Shown here: one piece after another, positions 49,793-59,341 of the stretch | Position numbering within the stretch: position 1 is the stretch's first letter | Layout: every line of letters starts with the position of its first letter | Assembly: GCF_000155975.1 (NCBI RefSeq) | Contig: NZ_GG730299.1 | Coordinates: forward strand, 1,088,734-1,152,733 | From: Citrobacter youngae ATCC 29220 | GTDB lineage: Bacteria; Pseudomonadota; Gammaproteobacteria; Enterobacterales; Enterobacteriaceae | Length of the DNA stretch: 64,000 nt | Direction: 5' to 3' | Program-made: the position numbers and the translations under genes | Notes under the pieces: model-generated | Databases searched by the model: none | The model's input: only the letters and a program-made list of their open reading frames with translations | What the model was told of the DNA's origin: nothing

Positions 49793-49888
49793 TCAAGCAA
49801 ACCAGCCGAACCTTGCGGATATCAGGCTGAAAAGTCCTACAGCAGCAAAGATATTGATCAGCACCACCGTTTTACTGGAAACATTCAT
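49793..49888 (-). CDS. yncL: YncL, 31-residue membrane peptide
   Basis: 31 residues, starting MNVSSKTVVLINIFAAVGLF and ending in ISARFGWFA, nearly the E. coli YncL sequence, with one membrane helix. YncL of E. coli is a proven small inner-membrane protein whose level rises under stress; its function is unknown. It lies, as in K-12, between patD and ortT. AGGTGGCAC is upstream of the ATG on the reverse strand. Confidence 0.85.
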   Translation of the reverse strand: MNVSSKTVVLINIFAAVGLFSLISARFGWFA

Positions 49889-50080
49889 TTGTGCCACCTT
49901 TCGTTTTAGCCCCTATGGGTATAGTACGGGTTATAACTATCCGCAATAGTACAAATTCTGAACATAATGAAAACGGGTTGTTTTACCGCTGTTTCTCTTA
50001 AAATAAGTAATAAAACTTGATGTGAGTCATGAAAAAGAGCATATTGCGCGCGATTTTACCTTCCGGCCTGGATGCCTGAC

Positions 50081-50254
50081 ATGTCTTTGTACCAAAAAAT
50101 GTTGGTTTTTTATGCGGTGATGGCCGCTATCACCGCAATCATCACTTGGTTTCTTTCCCACGATAAAAAGCGGATTCGCTTTCTCAGCGCAGTATTAATC
50201 GGGGCGACCTGGCCAATGAGCTTTCCCGTTGCGCTGATGTTTTCGCTTTTCTGA
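50081..50254 (+). CDS. ortT: OrtT (YdcX), orphan GhoT-like membrane toxin
   Basis: 57 residues with two hydrophobic helices around WFLSHDKKRIR, same length and layout as E. coli OrtT and the GhoT family (ATWPMSFPVALMFSLF end). OrtT damages the inner membrane and lowers growth during stringent stress. No GhoS-like antitoxin is present beside it. The start at 50081 agrees with the E. coli N-terminus MSLYQ; GGAT lies 7 bases upstream. A 16-codon open frame (50029-50079) ends 1 base before the start. Confidence 0.92.
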   Translation: MSLYQKMLVFYAVMAAITAIITWFLSHDKKRIRFLSAVLIGATWPMSFPVALMFSLF

Positions 50255-50273
50255 TGACGGCGTATACGCCGTT

Positions 50274-52433
50274 TCAGAAGGAAAGCAGGGCCTCTAAACG
50301 TTTTTTGTCGGCTTCAGTGACATCCTGTGGGTGCTGATACCCTACGTTCTCATTCGCGCGAGTGTACAAAGCCACCAGCCAGTCGTAAACGTAGCGGCTT
50401 GCGCCGTGTGACGGCTGTTCATCCAGCTTCGTCAGGCGCAGCATCGGCTGTTGCACCGGGGCGCTAAAAATAGCAGATCCTTTTTGGATCCTGCTGGCAG
50501 GGCGCTGCGCTTCCGCAACGTTGGCATAGCCCAGCCAGGTAATAAAATCCCCAATATCGGCGTGAAGCTGCGCTGCGCAGACGTTTTCGCGCTGCATCAT
50601 GCGCTGTAAGCGTTGCGGCATTTCCAGGCGATAGCTGGTGGTGACGAGAATGTCAGCAACCTGCCTTAACGTACGGGGTTCGAGGCGTAAACGGCGCGCA
50701 TTATTTTCATCGCGACACCACTGACGCACGTGATTAACCCACATTTTATGTGCCTGGTATCCGGTTTCTTTGCTTTCCGGTGAATGCAGCGTGTCCCGTA
50801 CTTCAGCAAACAGGTCGATCTCTTCATTAAATAGTCCGATCACCTGTTCTTCGCGCGGTTGTTGAATACGTAGCAGTGACTCAAAGATACGCATCGGCGG
50901 CAGCAATCCCTCCAGGAGTTCGCCATGTTTTGCCGCCTGGGATTGTAACTGACGGATCGCCGACTCGCTGCTGCCTGACTCATCATCACCGGTGTTAAGC
51001 CAACCGATCAGGGTTTCGCGGATGCGCTGTTGGTGCTGTTCGCGCAGAGAGGTCAGTCTGGCCTGACGTTGCTGCGGCGAGGTGGCCTGAGTCAGCCATT
51101 CGACAAGGCGTTGTAAGCTGTGTTTATCCAGCGCCTGCAGCGTTCCCCAGTGCAATCCCGGTTTGCCCATTAATTGCTGCACGGACTCATCCAGATTTTG
51201 CCGGGTGCTAAAACGCGCATCTTGTGGGGTTATCGCCCAGACGACGCCCGGCAATGCGGCGTCATGTACGGGTTGGGTATCGTTAACCCAGCCCAGCAGC
51301 TTGCGGGTAATGGCAGGCGTCTGGGCGCGGGTAGATACCGCGTTGCAGATTAAGAGCACATCCGGTTGCAGATGCTGGCGATAATGCTCCAGCATCCAGC
51401 CCAATTTTGCCTGCCACAGCGGATGGGGATGAACATCCGGGGCGAGGGGAATATCGAGCAGGTCGACATTCTCCAGCACAGCGTCTTCCACCGTCAGGAC
51501 CAGCTCGCGCGTCAGCAGCGCCAGCGAGGTTTGGGAGAGACTGACCGCATTGAGCAACTGGTGATTTTCAATCGGATGAACGACCACATCGCTTTGCGCC
51601 TCATTTCCGTTCAAGGCCACCTGGGTGAGAAAACTTTCGGCAGGTAAACCAAAATGGTCAACCAGCAGGCTCAGCGGAGCCGCCAGTTCTTGCGCGTTCC
51701 CGGTTTGTTGCAGCGTATGCGCCAGCGCCAGCCACTGCTGCGTTAGCTCGGGTTGTTCTCCCCACAATAATGCCCAGGCGTTTGCCCGGGTCGTCAGATC
51801 CAGAGCGGGCAGCAGCGTGGCAAACTGATGCCATAGCGCATCGTCAATTTGCTGCTGGTTAGCCGGTACGCAGGCGCGCCAGAAACGACCAATTGCCGCA
51901 ACATCCTGCGCGGTAATACCCGGTACCGGATGACGCTGACGCAGGGTTTGCCATTTTTCCAGGCGCGCCTCAATAATCGATTTTTCAACCTGGCGGTTGT
52001 CCGGGAGCGCGCAGAACTGGGTAATAAAAAGCTGTACCAGTTCGGCTTCACGGAGTAATCGTAAGCGCAGCGGCCATTCGCTATGGAGCGGATTTTCTTC
52101 ACGCGTAAAGCGAATCGCCATATTGGTCGGCGCATGCCCCGGATTTATATGCGAAAAATAATCAAAACTGCGATCCGGAGTAACAATATTCACTTTGCCA
52201 TTGGCATTGCTACACAACGCCGCGAGCAGATGCGCTTTTGCTGACTGTGAATGCCCGTATAACCCAACGCTGCTTCGTGCTGAAAAGGTCGCCTTCAGCG
52301 CAGATTCATGAACAGCGGCTAACGTAAGTTGCGTCAGCAGGGTATCCGCTTCATCATCAAGACGCGCCGAACGCTGGCGGGTATTTGTTACCCACTCGAT
52401 GGCGGCCTGCGCGGTATTTAACATCTTACTCAT
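50274..52433 (-). CDS. srfC: SrfC, putative virulence factor with degenerate P-loop
   Basis: 719 residues, the SrfC (Virul_Fac) family. A P-loop-like segment VGLYGHSQSAKAHLLAAL at residues 56-73 lacks the Gly before the Lys and the Ser/Thr after it. A GTPase-like region seems present (NVDLLDIPLAPD at about 315), then helices. No signal peptide or membrane helix, so cytoplasmic. Start overlaps the srfB stop (ATGA). The name comes from SsrB-regulated factors in Salmonella; the molecular role is unknown. Confidence 0.9.
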   Translation of the reverse strand: MSKMLNTAQAAIEWVTNTRQRSARLDDEADTLLTQLTLAAVHESALKATFSARSSVGLYGHSQSAKAHLLAALCSNANGKVNIVTPDRSFDYFSHINPGHAPTNMAIRFTREENPLHSEWPLRLRLLREAELVQLFITQFCALPDNRQVEKSIIEARLEKWQTLRQRHPVPGITAQDVAAIGRFWRACVPANQQQIDDALWHQFATLLPALDLTTRANAWALLWGEQPELTQQWLALAHTLQQTGNAQELAAPLSLLVDHFGLPAESFLTQVALNGNEAQSDVVVHPIENHQLLNAVSLSQTSLALLTRELVLTVEDAVLENVDLLDIPLAPDVHPHPLWQAKLGWMLEHYRQHLQPDVLLICNAVSTRAQTPAITRKLLGWVNDTQPVHDAALPGVVWAITPQDARFSTRQNLDESVQQLMGKPGLHWGTLQALDKHSLQRLVEWLTQATSPQQRQARLTSLREQHQQRIRETLIGWLNTGDDESGSSESAIRQLQSQAAKHGELLEGLLPPMRIFESLLRIQQPREEQVIGLFNEEIDLFAEVRDTLHSPESKETGYQAHKMWVNHVRQWCRDENNARRLRLEPRTLRQVADILVTTSYRLEMPQRLQRMMQRENVCAAQLHADIGDFITWLGYANVAEAQRPASRIQKGSAIFSAPVQQPMLRLTKLDEQPSHGASRYVYDWLVALYTRANENVGYQHPQDVTEADKKRLEALLSF

Positions 52434-55411
52434 TTCAGGTACACGCTCCCGCTATCAATCCAGTAATGGCTTCCGCTATGGCGACGATCCGCCAGCGTAT
52501 TCAATTTTAACGTTAAGGCATTGGCGGCAACGGGCGTGCCATCCTGCAACCAGGCATCGCTGAGCGTAAAGAATTCCGGGCCGCTCTCTTTGCTGCCGCC
52601 GCGTAGCTGCAGCCGAACATTCAACACGCCATCTCCGGCGATGGTTTTTGCCAGTTCGGCAGAATTTATGCTCAGCGTATACAGCGGCGTGGCGGGCCAG
52701 CGGCTGTTTGCCAGTTGGCGAAAGCCTAACGTCACGTTGCCGCGAAGAGGGAAATGCAAACGGGTATCCAGTTTTGCGCCGGGCTTGTCCAGATCGATAT
52801 CGTGATACCAGATATTCTCATCGCGCAGCGTATTGACCGTATTATCCAGCACGCCGAGATAGCGCACGGTCGAGTACGCGCCGATATCGGCAGCTTTAAA
52901 GTTAAAGCGCGGCAAGCGCAGATCCAGCGCCAGGCTGCACAGCATTGCGCCGACCGCTGCGGTGGATTTGGGGTTGCCAATTCGCCCTTGCTGACTGAAC
53001 GGATACCACTCGTGCACGCGGTAGTTATCCATCCAGATCATACGATTGACCGGAACGGGCTGCAGATGGCGGATTAGCGCCTGTACGCCCGGCAAACAGG
53101 CGGGCCTGCCGGTCACTAATAAAATGTCGCAGCGATAATGTGAAATCGCCTCGCAAACCGCATGCAGGGGCGAGGTCAGGGTAAATTGTCCCGCCAGTAA
53201 CGCTTCTTGCAGCTGGCGGAACTGCACCTGTAGCGGCACGCTTAAAACATCAAACGCTGGCGAACCCGCTGGCAGTGCATGATCGATAGCCTGTTGGATA
53301 TAGTTCATCACGTTACGCGTGGGGGGCTGGCTCAGAAGTTCACCAAAGGTGGCATGCACACCGGCAACCGGATCGTTAATATCGCTCTGTTCCCAGGCGG
53401 AGAGCACCGCATGACCGAGCGGCATAAAGAGTTGTAATGCCGTTTGCTGCCGCAAAATCGCCTGGGTATCAATGCGCCCGGAATCGCCAAACAGCGTAGC
53501 CAGTAATGCGGCGGCGTCGGTCACGCCGGCCTGCTGCAAGCGGGTTTGCAGGGCGGGCAACACGCAGCGCTGAATCACATCCAGCAGCATGTCATCGCCC
53601 GCGACCTTAAAGCCTTCGCGAAACAGCAGATGCGGGGTAATTTTGACGTTCGCGCCCACGCCGTCATCAAGCTGGTAATGGACGACGGCCATATCCGTTG
53701 TGCCGCCGCCAATATCGATCGATGCCACGCGCAGCGCGCGACCTTTAGTCTCGCCGGGCTCCGGCAGACGGTCCGGGCGGGCAAGGGCATTAAAAAATGA
53801 TTCGGTATGGCCATCGTAGTGGGAAATCGCCTCGTTATACAGCCACACCAGCTGACCGCAGCTGGCTTCATCCCACTCCATCTGGATCTCAGGGACGGGA
53901 ACCACGCTCTTTTCCTGCTGCTTGCGGGTGGTGAAGTCTTCATCCTGCGGGTGCCATCCCATGGCTTTCCAGACCAGCGCAATGGCTTCAAACATGCGCA
54001 GCCAGAAAATCTCGCGCTCCTGTTTGGGCATCGCCGATGGCAGGGTCAGGATCAATGTGCGCAACTGGCGAGGAGAGGCCGGAAAACCAAGGCGCAGTCG
54101 CGTCGCCACGCTGTTAATTTGTCCCAGCGCCTGGGCCAGGATCTCGCACAGCATATGCGTCATCAACGTGCTGCGGCTGTATTGCGGTGAGAACACCGGC
54201 AGACGGTCATCCTGTGGCAGGCTGAACAGCGGTTGTCCGTCATCGTTCATCAGATTCATCAGCGGGAAAGCCGTAGCCAACGGTTCGCGCTGGGTTTTGC
54301 CATTCATCTGGCTAAAACGCCAGTCATGCAGCACAGGCGTTTCATCCCATAAATAACGACGCGGGCTGGAGATCCCGCTGCTGCCTTCCGTGCCCATCCG
54401 CTGCATCGCCAGCTTTCGGGCTTCATCGCCCACGCGGACAATCGACGGCCAGATAAAGGCGTCATCACGACCGCTCTCAACGGAAAAGTGCTGCTTACCA
54501 AAACGCGCCTCGGAAAACTCCAGTCGGCTGGTGAACAGCGGATCGTTAAGAAACTGCGGCTCGCTTAATGACCGCACCTGTAATTCAGCGGTCTGGCGCA
54601 GCCCGTCATTGGCATCGCCGTGATCCTCAATCAGGACGCCGCAGGTATGGGTGTTACCAATATCCAGGATCAGATCGACGGGAATCGCCGGTGTGCTGAG
54701 TGTATGTGTGACCAGTTTGACTTCCGGAATGGAAAGCTGCTCGCCTAACAGGGTCAGCACGTTCAGCCAGTGCGCCTGATATTCAAAGTTACGCAGCGCC
54801 TGCTGGATCTCTTGCTCTGAGCGATTCTCATGCTGTGTGACGTGGTGCATAAAGCATTCGCGCAGCCAGCCGTCAATCCAGGTCTGGTCGAGAAAATCGG
54901 CAATTTCGTTGTCATGCCAGGCCAGCGCAAACCGCGTGCCGTTAAGCAGGTCGTTTTCGTTGGGGGTCAACGCAGCAGGGGCATGGTCAGTGAGCTGGCT
55001 GTCCAGCGCCAGGGTAACGCGGTGGGTATTGCCTGCGCTATCCGGCTGCGCCAGTTTTCGCACCTGGACACGCGCCCAGTTATCCGGCCCCTCAACGAAC
55101 GTGCGCGGCGGATTAAAACGCAGGAACGGCAGCGGTAGCCAGATACCGTCGAGCACGTCCAGCGAATAGTGCAGCGTCTGGGTGCTTTCCGGCTTCACGA
55201 CTTCGGGTTGACCGCCGGTACTGCCCGGCAAGGTATAGCGTCCCGTTGTCAGATCGAAGTCCAGCCGTAGCAGGGGACCGTTTGCCGTTTTGCGCACAAA
55301 ACGACCATGGTGCGCTGACTCCTGCGGCGTCAGGCCAAAATCCAGAAATTGCACGCCGCTATTGGCAATGAGCGTCACGCTCTGTTTGTAATCACACAGA
55401 TTCACCAACAT
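52430..55411 (-). CDS. srfB: SrfB, Hsp70/actin-like ATPase of srfABC
   Basis: 993 residues from ATG 55411 (AGGTG 9 bases upstream); a GTG at 55423 would add four residues. Signs of the actin/Hsp70 ATPase fold: phosphate-1 LILDIGNTHTCGVLIEDHG at about 247, phosphate-2 VASIDIGGGTTDMAVVHYQ at about 561, adenosine-type ILLVTGRPACLPGVQAL at about 762. No signal peptide. It belongs to the SrfB family, co-conserved with SrfA and SrfC; reported as a virulence or cytotoxic component, but mechanism unknown. Confidence 0.9.
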   Translation of the reverse strand: MLVNLCDYKQSVTLIANSGVQFLDFGLTPQESAHHGRFVRKTANGPLLRLDFDLTTGRYTLPGSTGGQPEVVKPESTQTLHYSLDVLDGIWLPLPFLRFNPPRTFVEGPDNWARVQVRKLAQPDSAGNTHRVTLALDSQLTDHAPAALTPNENDLLNGTRFALAWHDNEIADFLDQTWIDGWLRECFMHHVTQHENRSEQEIQQALRNFEYQAHWLNVLTLLGEQLSIPEVKLVTHTLSTPAIPVDLILDIGNTHTCGVLIEDHGDANDGLRQTAELQVRSLSEPQFLNDPLFTSRLEFSEARFGKQHFSVESGRDDAFIWPSIVRVGDEARKLAMQRMGTEGSSGISSPRRYLWDETPVLHDWRFSQMNGKTQREPLATAFPLMNLMNDDGQPLFSLPQDDRLPVFSPQYSRSTLMTHMLCEILAQALGQINSVATRLRLGFPASPRQLRTLILTLPSAMPKQEREIFWLRMFEAIALVWKAMGWHPQDEDFTTRKQQEKSVVPVPEIQMEWDEASCGQLVWLYNEAISHYDGHTESFFNALARPDRLPEPGETKGRALRVASIDIGGGTTDMAVVHYQLDDGVGANVKITPHLLFREGFKVAGDDMLLDVIQRCVLPALQTRLQQAGVTDAAALLATLFGDSGRIDTQAILRQQTALQLFMPLGHAVLSAWEQSDINDPVAGVHATFGELLSQPPTRNVMNYIQQAIDHALPAGSPAFDVLSVPLQVQFRQLQEALLAGQFTLTSPLHAVCEAISHYRCDILLVTGRPACLPGVQALIRHLQPVPVNRMIWMDNYRVHEWYPFSQQGRIGNPKSTAAVGAMLCSLALDLRLPRFNFKAADIGAYSTVRYLGVLDNTVNTLRDENIWYHDIDLDKPGAKLDTRLHFPLRGNVTLGFRQLANSRWPATPLYTLSINSAELAKTIAGDGVLNVRLQLRGGSKESGPEFFTLSDAWLQDGTPVAANALTLKLNTLADRRHSGSHYWIDSGSVYLK

Positions 55412-55415
55412 AAAA

Positions 55416-56723
55416 TCAGGCACCTATCTTTTTGATCGTCAGAGGGATTTCCGCGTGATCGTCATAACGCGCAGTACAGGCAGCAACGTCGTTGGTTCCC
55501 GCTTTGCAGGTAATTTCTGGCATCGGATAGCGCGACCCGTCCGTACAACGGGCATTGCCGCGGCTCTTAATCATTAATTCGCCCGACTGATGTAAACCAG
55601 AGAAAATCTCGGCACGGCAAACAATATTGTCGCCATGAACCACGCGCGCAGTGCCTTTATTGGCCTGGATCTGATAGCGCAGGGACGGCGCTTTGCCGCT
55701 GACCGGATCTTTCACGTCGACCATGACGCGCCAGTTTCCGTTGAGAAAACGCGTCGTGCCTGCCTTCATCTGGCTGGCATCCATTACCAGCGCGTCTTTG
55801 GGAATCGCGGCAATCACCACCGGTCCTGCGGCTGGTTTCTCTTTTTTCGCCGCAGGAATGACTTCGGCCCGATGCAACGGCAGGACAGAGGTCAGTTCCG
55901 GTAGCGCTGTCATCTCTGCTTTAGCGACGGTAATGGGGGCGACTGCGGGTACAGGGCTGGCGGTTTGTTGTTTCCACAGCAGCGGTCCCACAATTGCGGC
56001 GATAATTACAGCGGCAACGGGCAGACTCCACAGCGGCAGGCGGCGTGCGGGCTTCAGCTGTACCGGGGGCGGTGTGACGTCCGGTTCGCTGATCATGGCC
56101 AGCGGTTGTGATTCAGGTTCAACCGGTTTTGGCGGTTCAACGACAGGCGTCAGTAAAGGGGTATCGGCCTCGGCGAAGGTGATTTCTGCTGCAATCTCTT
56201 CTTCCGGTTCGGGCTCGGTTACGGTGACGACAGCAGGAATATCGGCAAGGCGCAGGCAATCGAGCACATCGTCACGGGGATTTTCATTCAGATTGACGAA
56301 GCCCCAGAACGTAATGACGGGTTTGCCATCAACCAGAAACACGTGATTCTCGCCAGGAAACTGAACCGCTTTTTCGAGCAATGAGCCAAACAGTTGCAGG
56401 GCGGTTTTACCCGATTGCAGGCTTTTACGACTCAGGGATGCCGCATTTTCCAGCGTGCTTCCCAGATAGCGCAGCGCACGAAAACGTGCCTCTTCATCAG
56501 CGGCTTTCCACGCAACGGCTTTTCCTTCGATCGGGGAATACCAGTCAACCCGATCGCCGTTGTCGTTAATTTGTGGGATCGCCAGACAATCCACCATCGC
56601 CTGTTGTTTACGCAGGCGCAGCGTTTCACGAATTTGCAGCGCTGAATCAAACACGGCCTGACCACCGCCGCCCACGGCCTGATAGTCATCCAAATTGCCG
56701 CTGCGCAAGAGAGTTTTTGCCAC
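55416..56723 (-). CDS. srfA: SrfA, bitopic membrane protein of srfABC
   Basis: 435 residues, GTG start with GGGG 7 bases upstream. Cytoplasmic N-terminal ~165 residues, including HVFLVDGKPVITFWGFVNLN; a Pro/Glu-rich linker (167-228); one membrane helix at 231-249 after ARR; an Ala/Pro-rich segment; then a periplasmic domain with four cysteines (NIVCRAE, NARCTDG, EITCKAG, AACTAR) that could form disulfides. First gene of the operon; its stop lies 4 bases before the srfB ATG. It probably anchors SrfB/SrfC activity at the inner membrane (inference). Confidence 0.87.
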   Translation of the reverse strand: MAKTLLRSGNLDDYQAVGGGGQAVFDSALQIRETLRLRKQQAMVDCLAIPQINDNGDRVDWYSPIEGKAVAWKAADEEARFRALRYLGSTLENAASLSRKSLQSGKTALQLFGSLLEKAVQFPGENHVFLVDGKPVITFWGFVNLNENPRDDVLDCLRLADIPAVVTVTEPEPEEEIAAEITFAEADTPLLTPVVEPPKPVEPESQPLAMISEPDVTPPPVQLKPARRLPLWSLPVAAVIIAAIVGPLLWKQQTASPVPAVAPITVAKAEMTALPELTSVLPLHRAEVIPAAKKEKPAAGPVVIAAIPKDALVMDASQMKAGTTRFLNGNWRVMVDVKDPVSGKAPSLRYQIQANKGTARVVHGDNIVCRAEIFSGLHQSGELMIKSRGNARCTDGSRYPMPEITCKAGTNDVAACTARYDDHAEIPLTIKKIGA

Positions 56724-57005
56724 GTTGTTACCCCTTAGACTTCTTCACGTATCTACTTTACGGTTTATAAAAACGAGCAAACGGCGAAAGAGAGGCTAAA
56801 AGAGGCGAATTTTCATGGCATAGAGCGCCGGGAAAAATCTTGACGTTTAAAAAAAGACTTAACGGAAATTAATTTGCCTGACGTGATGAATTATTCAGCG
56901 AAAACCACCAGATTAGAATAACCTGATAGTGATTTGTTATTGGTCAGTTTTTGTCAGCTATGCTCTGATATTCCGGTTAATAATAAAATAAGAAGGCTTA
57001 TAACC

Positions 57006-58604
57006 ATGATTGCAAGGAAAACGTTACTCGCGCTGGCGCTGAGCGCCGGCTTACCGTCAGGCGCTGCGTTCGCGGCCAATACTGACACCATTATCTACTG
57101 TTCAGAAGCATCGCCGGAGTCATTCAACCCGCAAATCGCCAGCTCCGGCCCCTCGTTTGTGGCCAGTTCGCAGGTGCTTTACAACCGACTTATCAACTTT
57201 GATCCGGTAAAGAATACCCCAATACCGTCTTTGGCAACGGACTGGACAATTTCTCCCGATGGGAAGATTTATACTTTTACCCTGCGTCAGGGAGTGAAAT
57301 TCAACAGCAATAAATTCTTTAAGCCCTCCCGCGACTTCAACGCCGATGATGTGGTGTTCTCGGTATTACGCCAGAAAGATGCCGATCATCCGTACCACAA
57401 GGTTTCCCAGGGAAGCTACGAATACTTTAACGACGTTGGCCTGGATAAACTGATTAAAGAGGTGAAGAAGCTCGATGATTATCACGTTCAGTTTGTCCTT
57501 AATGAACCTAACGCCGCGTTTCTCGCCGACTGGGGGATGGATTTCGCCTCCATTCTCTCTGCGGAATATGCCGACGCGATGCTGAAAAAAGGCACCCCGG
57601 AAAACGTCGATAACTGGCCGATTGGCACCGGGCCTTACGTGTTGCAGCAGTACAAGCAGGATTCGCAAATTCGCTATTTGGCCAACCCGAACTACTGGGA
57701 TGGCGCCGTCCCAACGAAGCACCTGATCTTCTCCATCACGCCAAACGTACAGACCCGCCTGGCAAAACTGCAAACCAATGAGTGCCAGATTATTCCGGCC
57801 CCTGCGCCCGTACAATTTGACGAGATCAAAAAGAATAAAGATTTGACGCTGCATTCGGTTGAAGCGCTCAACGTCGGGTATCTGGCGTTTAATACCGAGA
57901 AAAAACCGTTTGATAACCTGCTGGTCCGTCAGGCTCTGAACTACGCGACGGACAAGAAGGCCATTATTAACGCCGTCTTTTTAGGGTCTGGAACGGTGGC
58001 AAAATCGCCGATACCGCCGAATATGATGGGGTTCAATAAAGATCTAAAAGATTACGCTTACGACCCGCAGAAAGCGAAAGATCTGCTGAAACAGGCGGGG
58101 CTGGAAAACGGCTTTGAAGCGACGCTGTGGTCAATGCCGGTTCAGCGACCATACAACCCGAACTCCCGGCGTATTGCCGAGATGATCCAGAGCGACTGGG
58201 CAAAGGTTGGCGTGAAGGCGAAAATCGTGTCGTACGAGTGGGGCGAATATCTCTCCGGCATGCGTAAAGGCGAGCATGACACCGCGCTGTTCGGCTGGAT
58301 GTCAGACAACGGCGATCCGGATAACTTCGCCGATGTGCTGCTGGGCTGCGACAGCATTAAAACCGGATCTAACGCCGCGCGCTGGTGCGATAAAGAGTAT
58401 AATTCTCTGGTTCAAAAGGCGAAACTGGTGAGTAAACCTGAAGAACGCGCAGCGCTGTATCAGCAGTCGCAGGAGATTTTTTATCAGCAGGCTCCGTGGA
58501 TAGCCCTGGCCAATGGCAAAACGTTCTATGCCACGCGTAGCAACGTCAGCGGATACAGCGTCAACCTGATGGGCAGTGATTTTTCAAAAGCAAAATTAAA
58601 TTAA
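57006..58604 (+). CDS. DppA-like peptide ABC transporter binding protein
   Basis: 532 residues from ATG 57006. Signal peptide ending ALSAGLPSGAAFA before ANT. SBP_bac_5 family, close to DppA in whole layout (IIYCSEASPESFNPQI; NPIGTGPY-like NWPIGTGPYVLQQY; MPVQRPYNPNSRRIAEMI). Binds peptides, heme or similar ligands in the periplasm. No permease or ATPase genes are near, so it must use a transporter coded elsewhere, maybe DppBCDF. Likely cotranscribed with ydcY. Confidence 0.9.
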   Translation: MIARKTLLALALSAGLPSGAAFAANTDTIIYCSEASPESFNPQIASSGPSFVASSQVLYNRLINFDPVKNTPIPSLATDWTISPDGKIYTFTLRQGVKFNSNKFFKPSRDFNADDVVFSVLRQKDADHPYHKVSQGSYEYFNDVGLDKLIKEVKKLDDYHVQFVLNEPNAAFLADWGMDFASILSAEYADAMLKKGTPENVDNWPIGTGPYVLQQYKQDSQIRYLANPNYWDGAVPTKHLIFSITPNVQTRLAKLQTNECQIIPAPAPVQFDEIKKNKDLTLHSVEALNVGYLAFNTEKKPFDNLLVRQALNYATDKKAIINAVFLGSGTVAKSPIPPNMMGFNKDLKDYAYDPQKAKDLLKQAGLENGFEATLWSMPVQRPYNPNSRRIAEMIQSDWAKVGVKAKIVSYEWGEYLSGMRKGEHDTALFGWMSDNGDPDNFADVLLGCDSIKTGSNAARWCDKEYNSLVQKAKLVSKPEERAALYQQSQEIFYQQAPWIALANGKTFYATRSNVSGYSVNLMGSDFSKAKLN

Positions 58605-58621
58605 TGAGTTAAGGAGAGGTT

Positions 58622-58855
58622 ATGTCGCATCTGGATGAGGTCAGCGCACGTGTTGATGCCGCCATTGAAGAGAGCGTCATTACGCATATGAACGAATTGC
58701 TGATTGAACTCAGCGATGATGCCGCGCTGAGCCGGGAAGATCGCTACACCCAGCAACAGCGTTTGCGTACGGCTATCGCACATCATGGTCGTCAGCATAA
58801 AGAGGATATGGAAGCCCGTCACGAACAGTTGACGAAGGGCGGCACCATTCTTTGA
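58622..58855 (+). CDS. ydcY: YdcY, DUF2526 small protein
   Basis: 77 residues, same length as E. coli YdcY, helical and charged (SARVDAAIEESVITHMNELL, then REDRYTQQQRLRTAIA). Strong AAGGAGAGG ribosome site. Cytoplasmic, function unknown. Follows the DppA-like gene by 17 bases; a REP element lies downstream. Confidence 0.93.
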   Translation: MSHLDEVSARVDAAIEESVITHMNELLIELSDDAALSREDRYTQQQRLRTAIAHHGRQHKEDMEARHEQLTKGGTIL

Positions 58856-58861
58856 TATTTC

Positions 58862-58891
58862 CTGCCGGATAAGCGCAGCGCTATCCGGCAG
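58862..58891. repeat. REP (palindromic unit) element
   Basis: CTGCCGGATA / TATCCGGCAG arms around AGCGCAGCGC: the common enterobacterial REP form, placed between convergent ydcY and ydcZ, where it could also terminate or protect transcripts. Confidence 0.82.
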
Positions 58892-59341
58892 TTAAAATGA
58901 GCGTCTCGCTACCAGCCAGGCCCCGACGACCAGCAGCACCGCGCCGCAAACTGGCCCCACCAGCGCACGGAGCGGTACGCCGTGACTGCGCAGAATATCC
59001 AGCGCCAGTCCGCCGATGAGCTGGCTGGCGACCAGCACCGCAATCGTGGTGGCGGCGCCCACATTTTGATAGCCACTGATACTGGCAAAAACAAAGAAAG
59101 AACCCAATAAGCCGGGGATCAGCGTCCACCATCGTACGCTGGAGAGCAGTTCGCCAAATCCCGCCGCGCCTTGCTTAAACCACAATATACTGACAAACAG
59201 CACGATCCCAACCAGCGAGTTCAGCAGCATGGCAATCAGGATCGTCGAGGAGGTCTGCGTAATCCGTACCATTAAGGTATTTTGCACCACCAGACCAATA
59301 CCTGCGGCAATCAGAAAGGAGAGGGTCAGCGTCTGGTTCAT
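58892..59341 (-). CDS. ydcZ: YdcZ, DUF606/DMT inner membrane protein
   Basis: 149 residues with five hydrophobic helices (LSFLIAAGIGLVVQNTLMVR onwards), DMT superfamily DUF606. Such half-size DMT proteins work as pairs or dimers; substrate unknown. Its start overlaps the mnaT stop (ATGA), as in the E. coli operon. Confidence 0.94.
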   Translation of the reverse strand: MNQTLTLSFLIAAGIGLVVQNTLMVRITQTSSTILIAMLLNSLVGIVLFVSILWFKQGAAGFGELLSSVRWWTLIPGLLGSFFVFASISGYQNVGAATTIAVLVASQLIGGLALDILRSHGVPLRALVGPVCGAVLLVVGAWLVARRSF

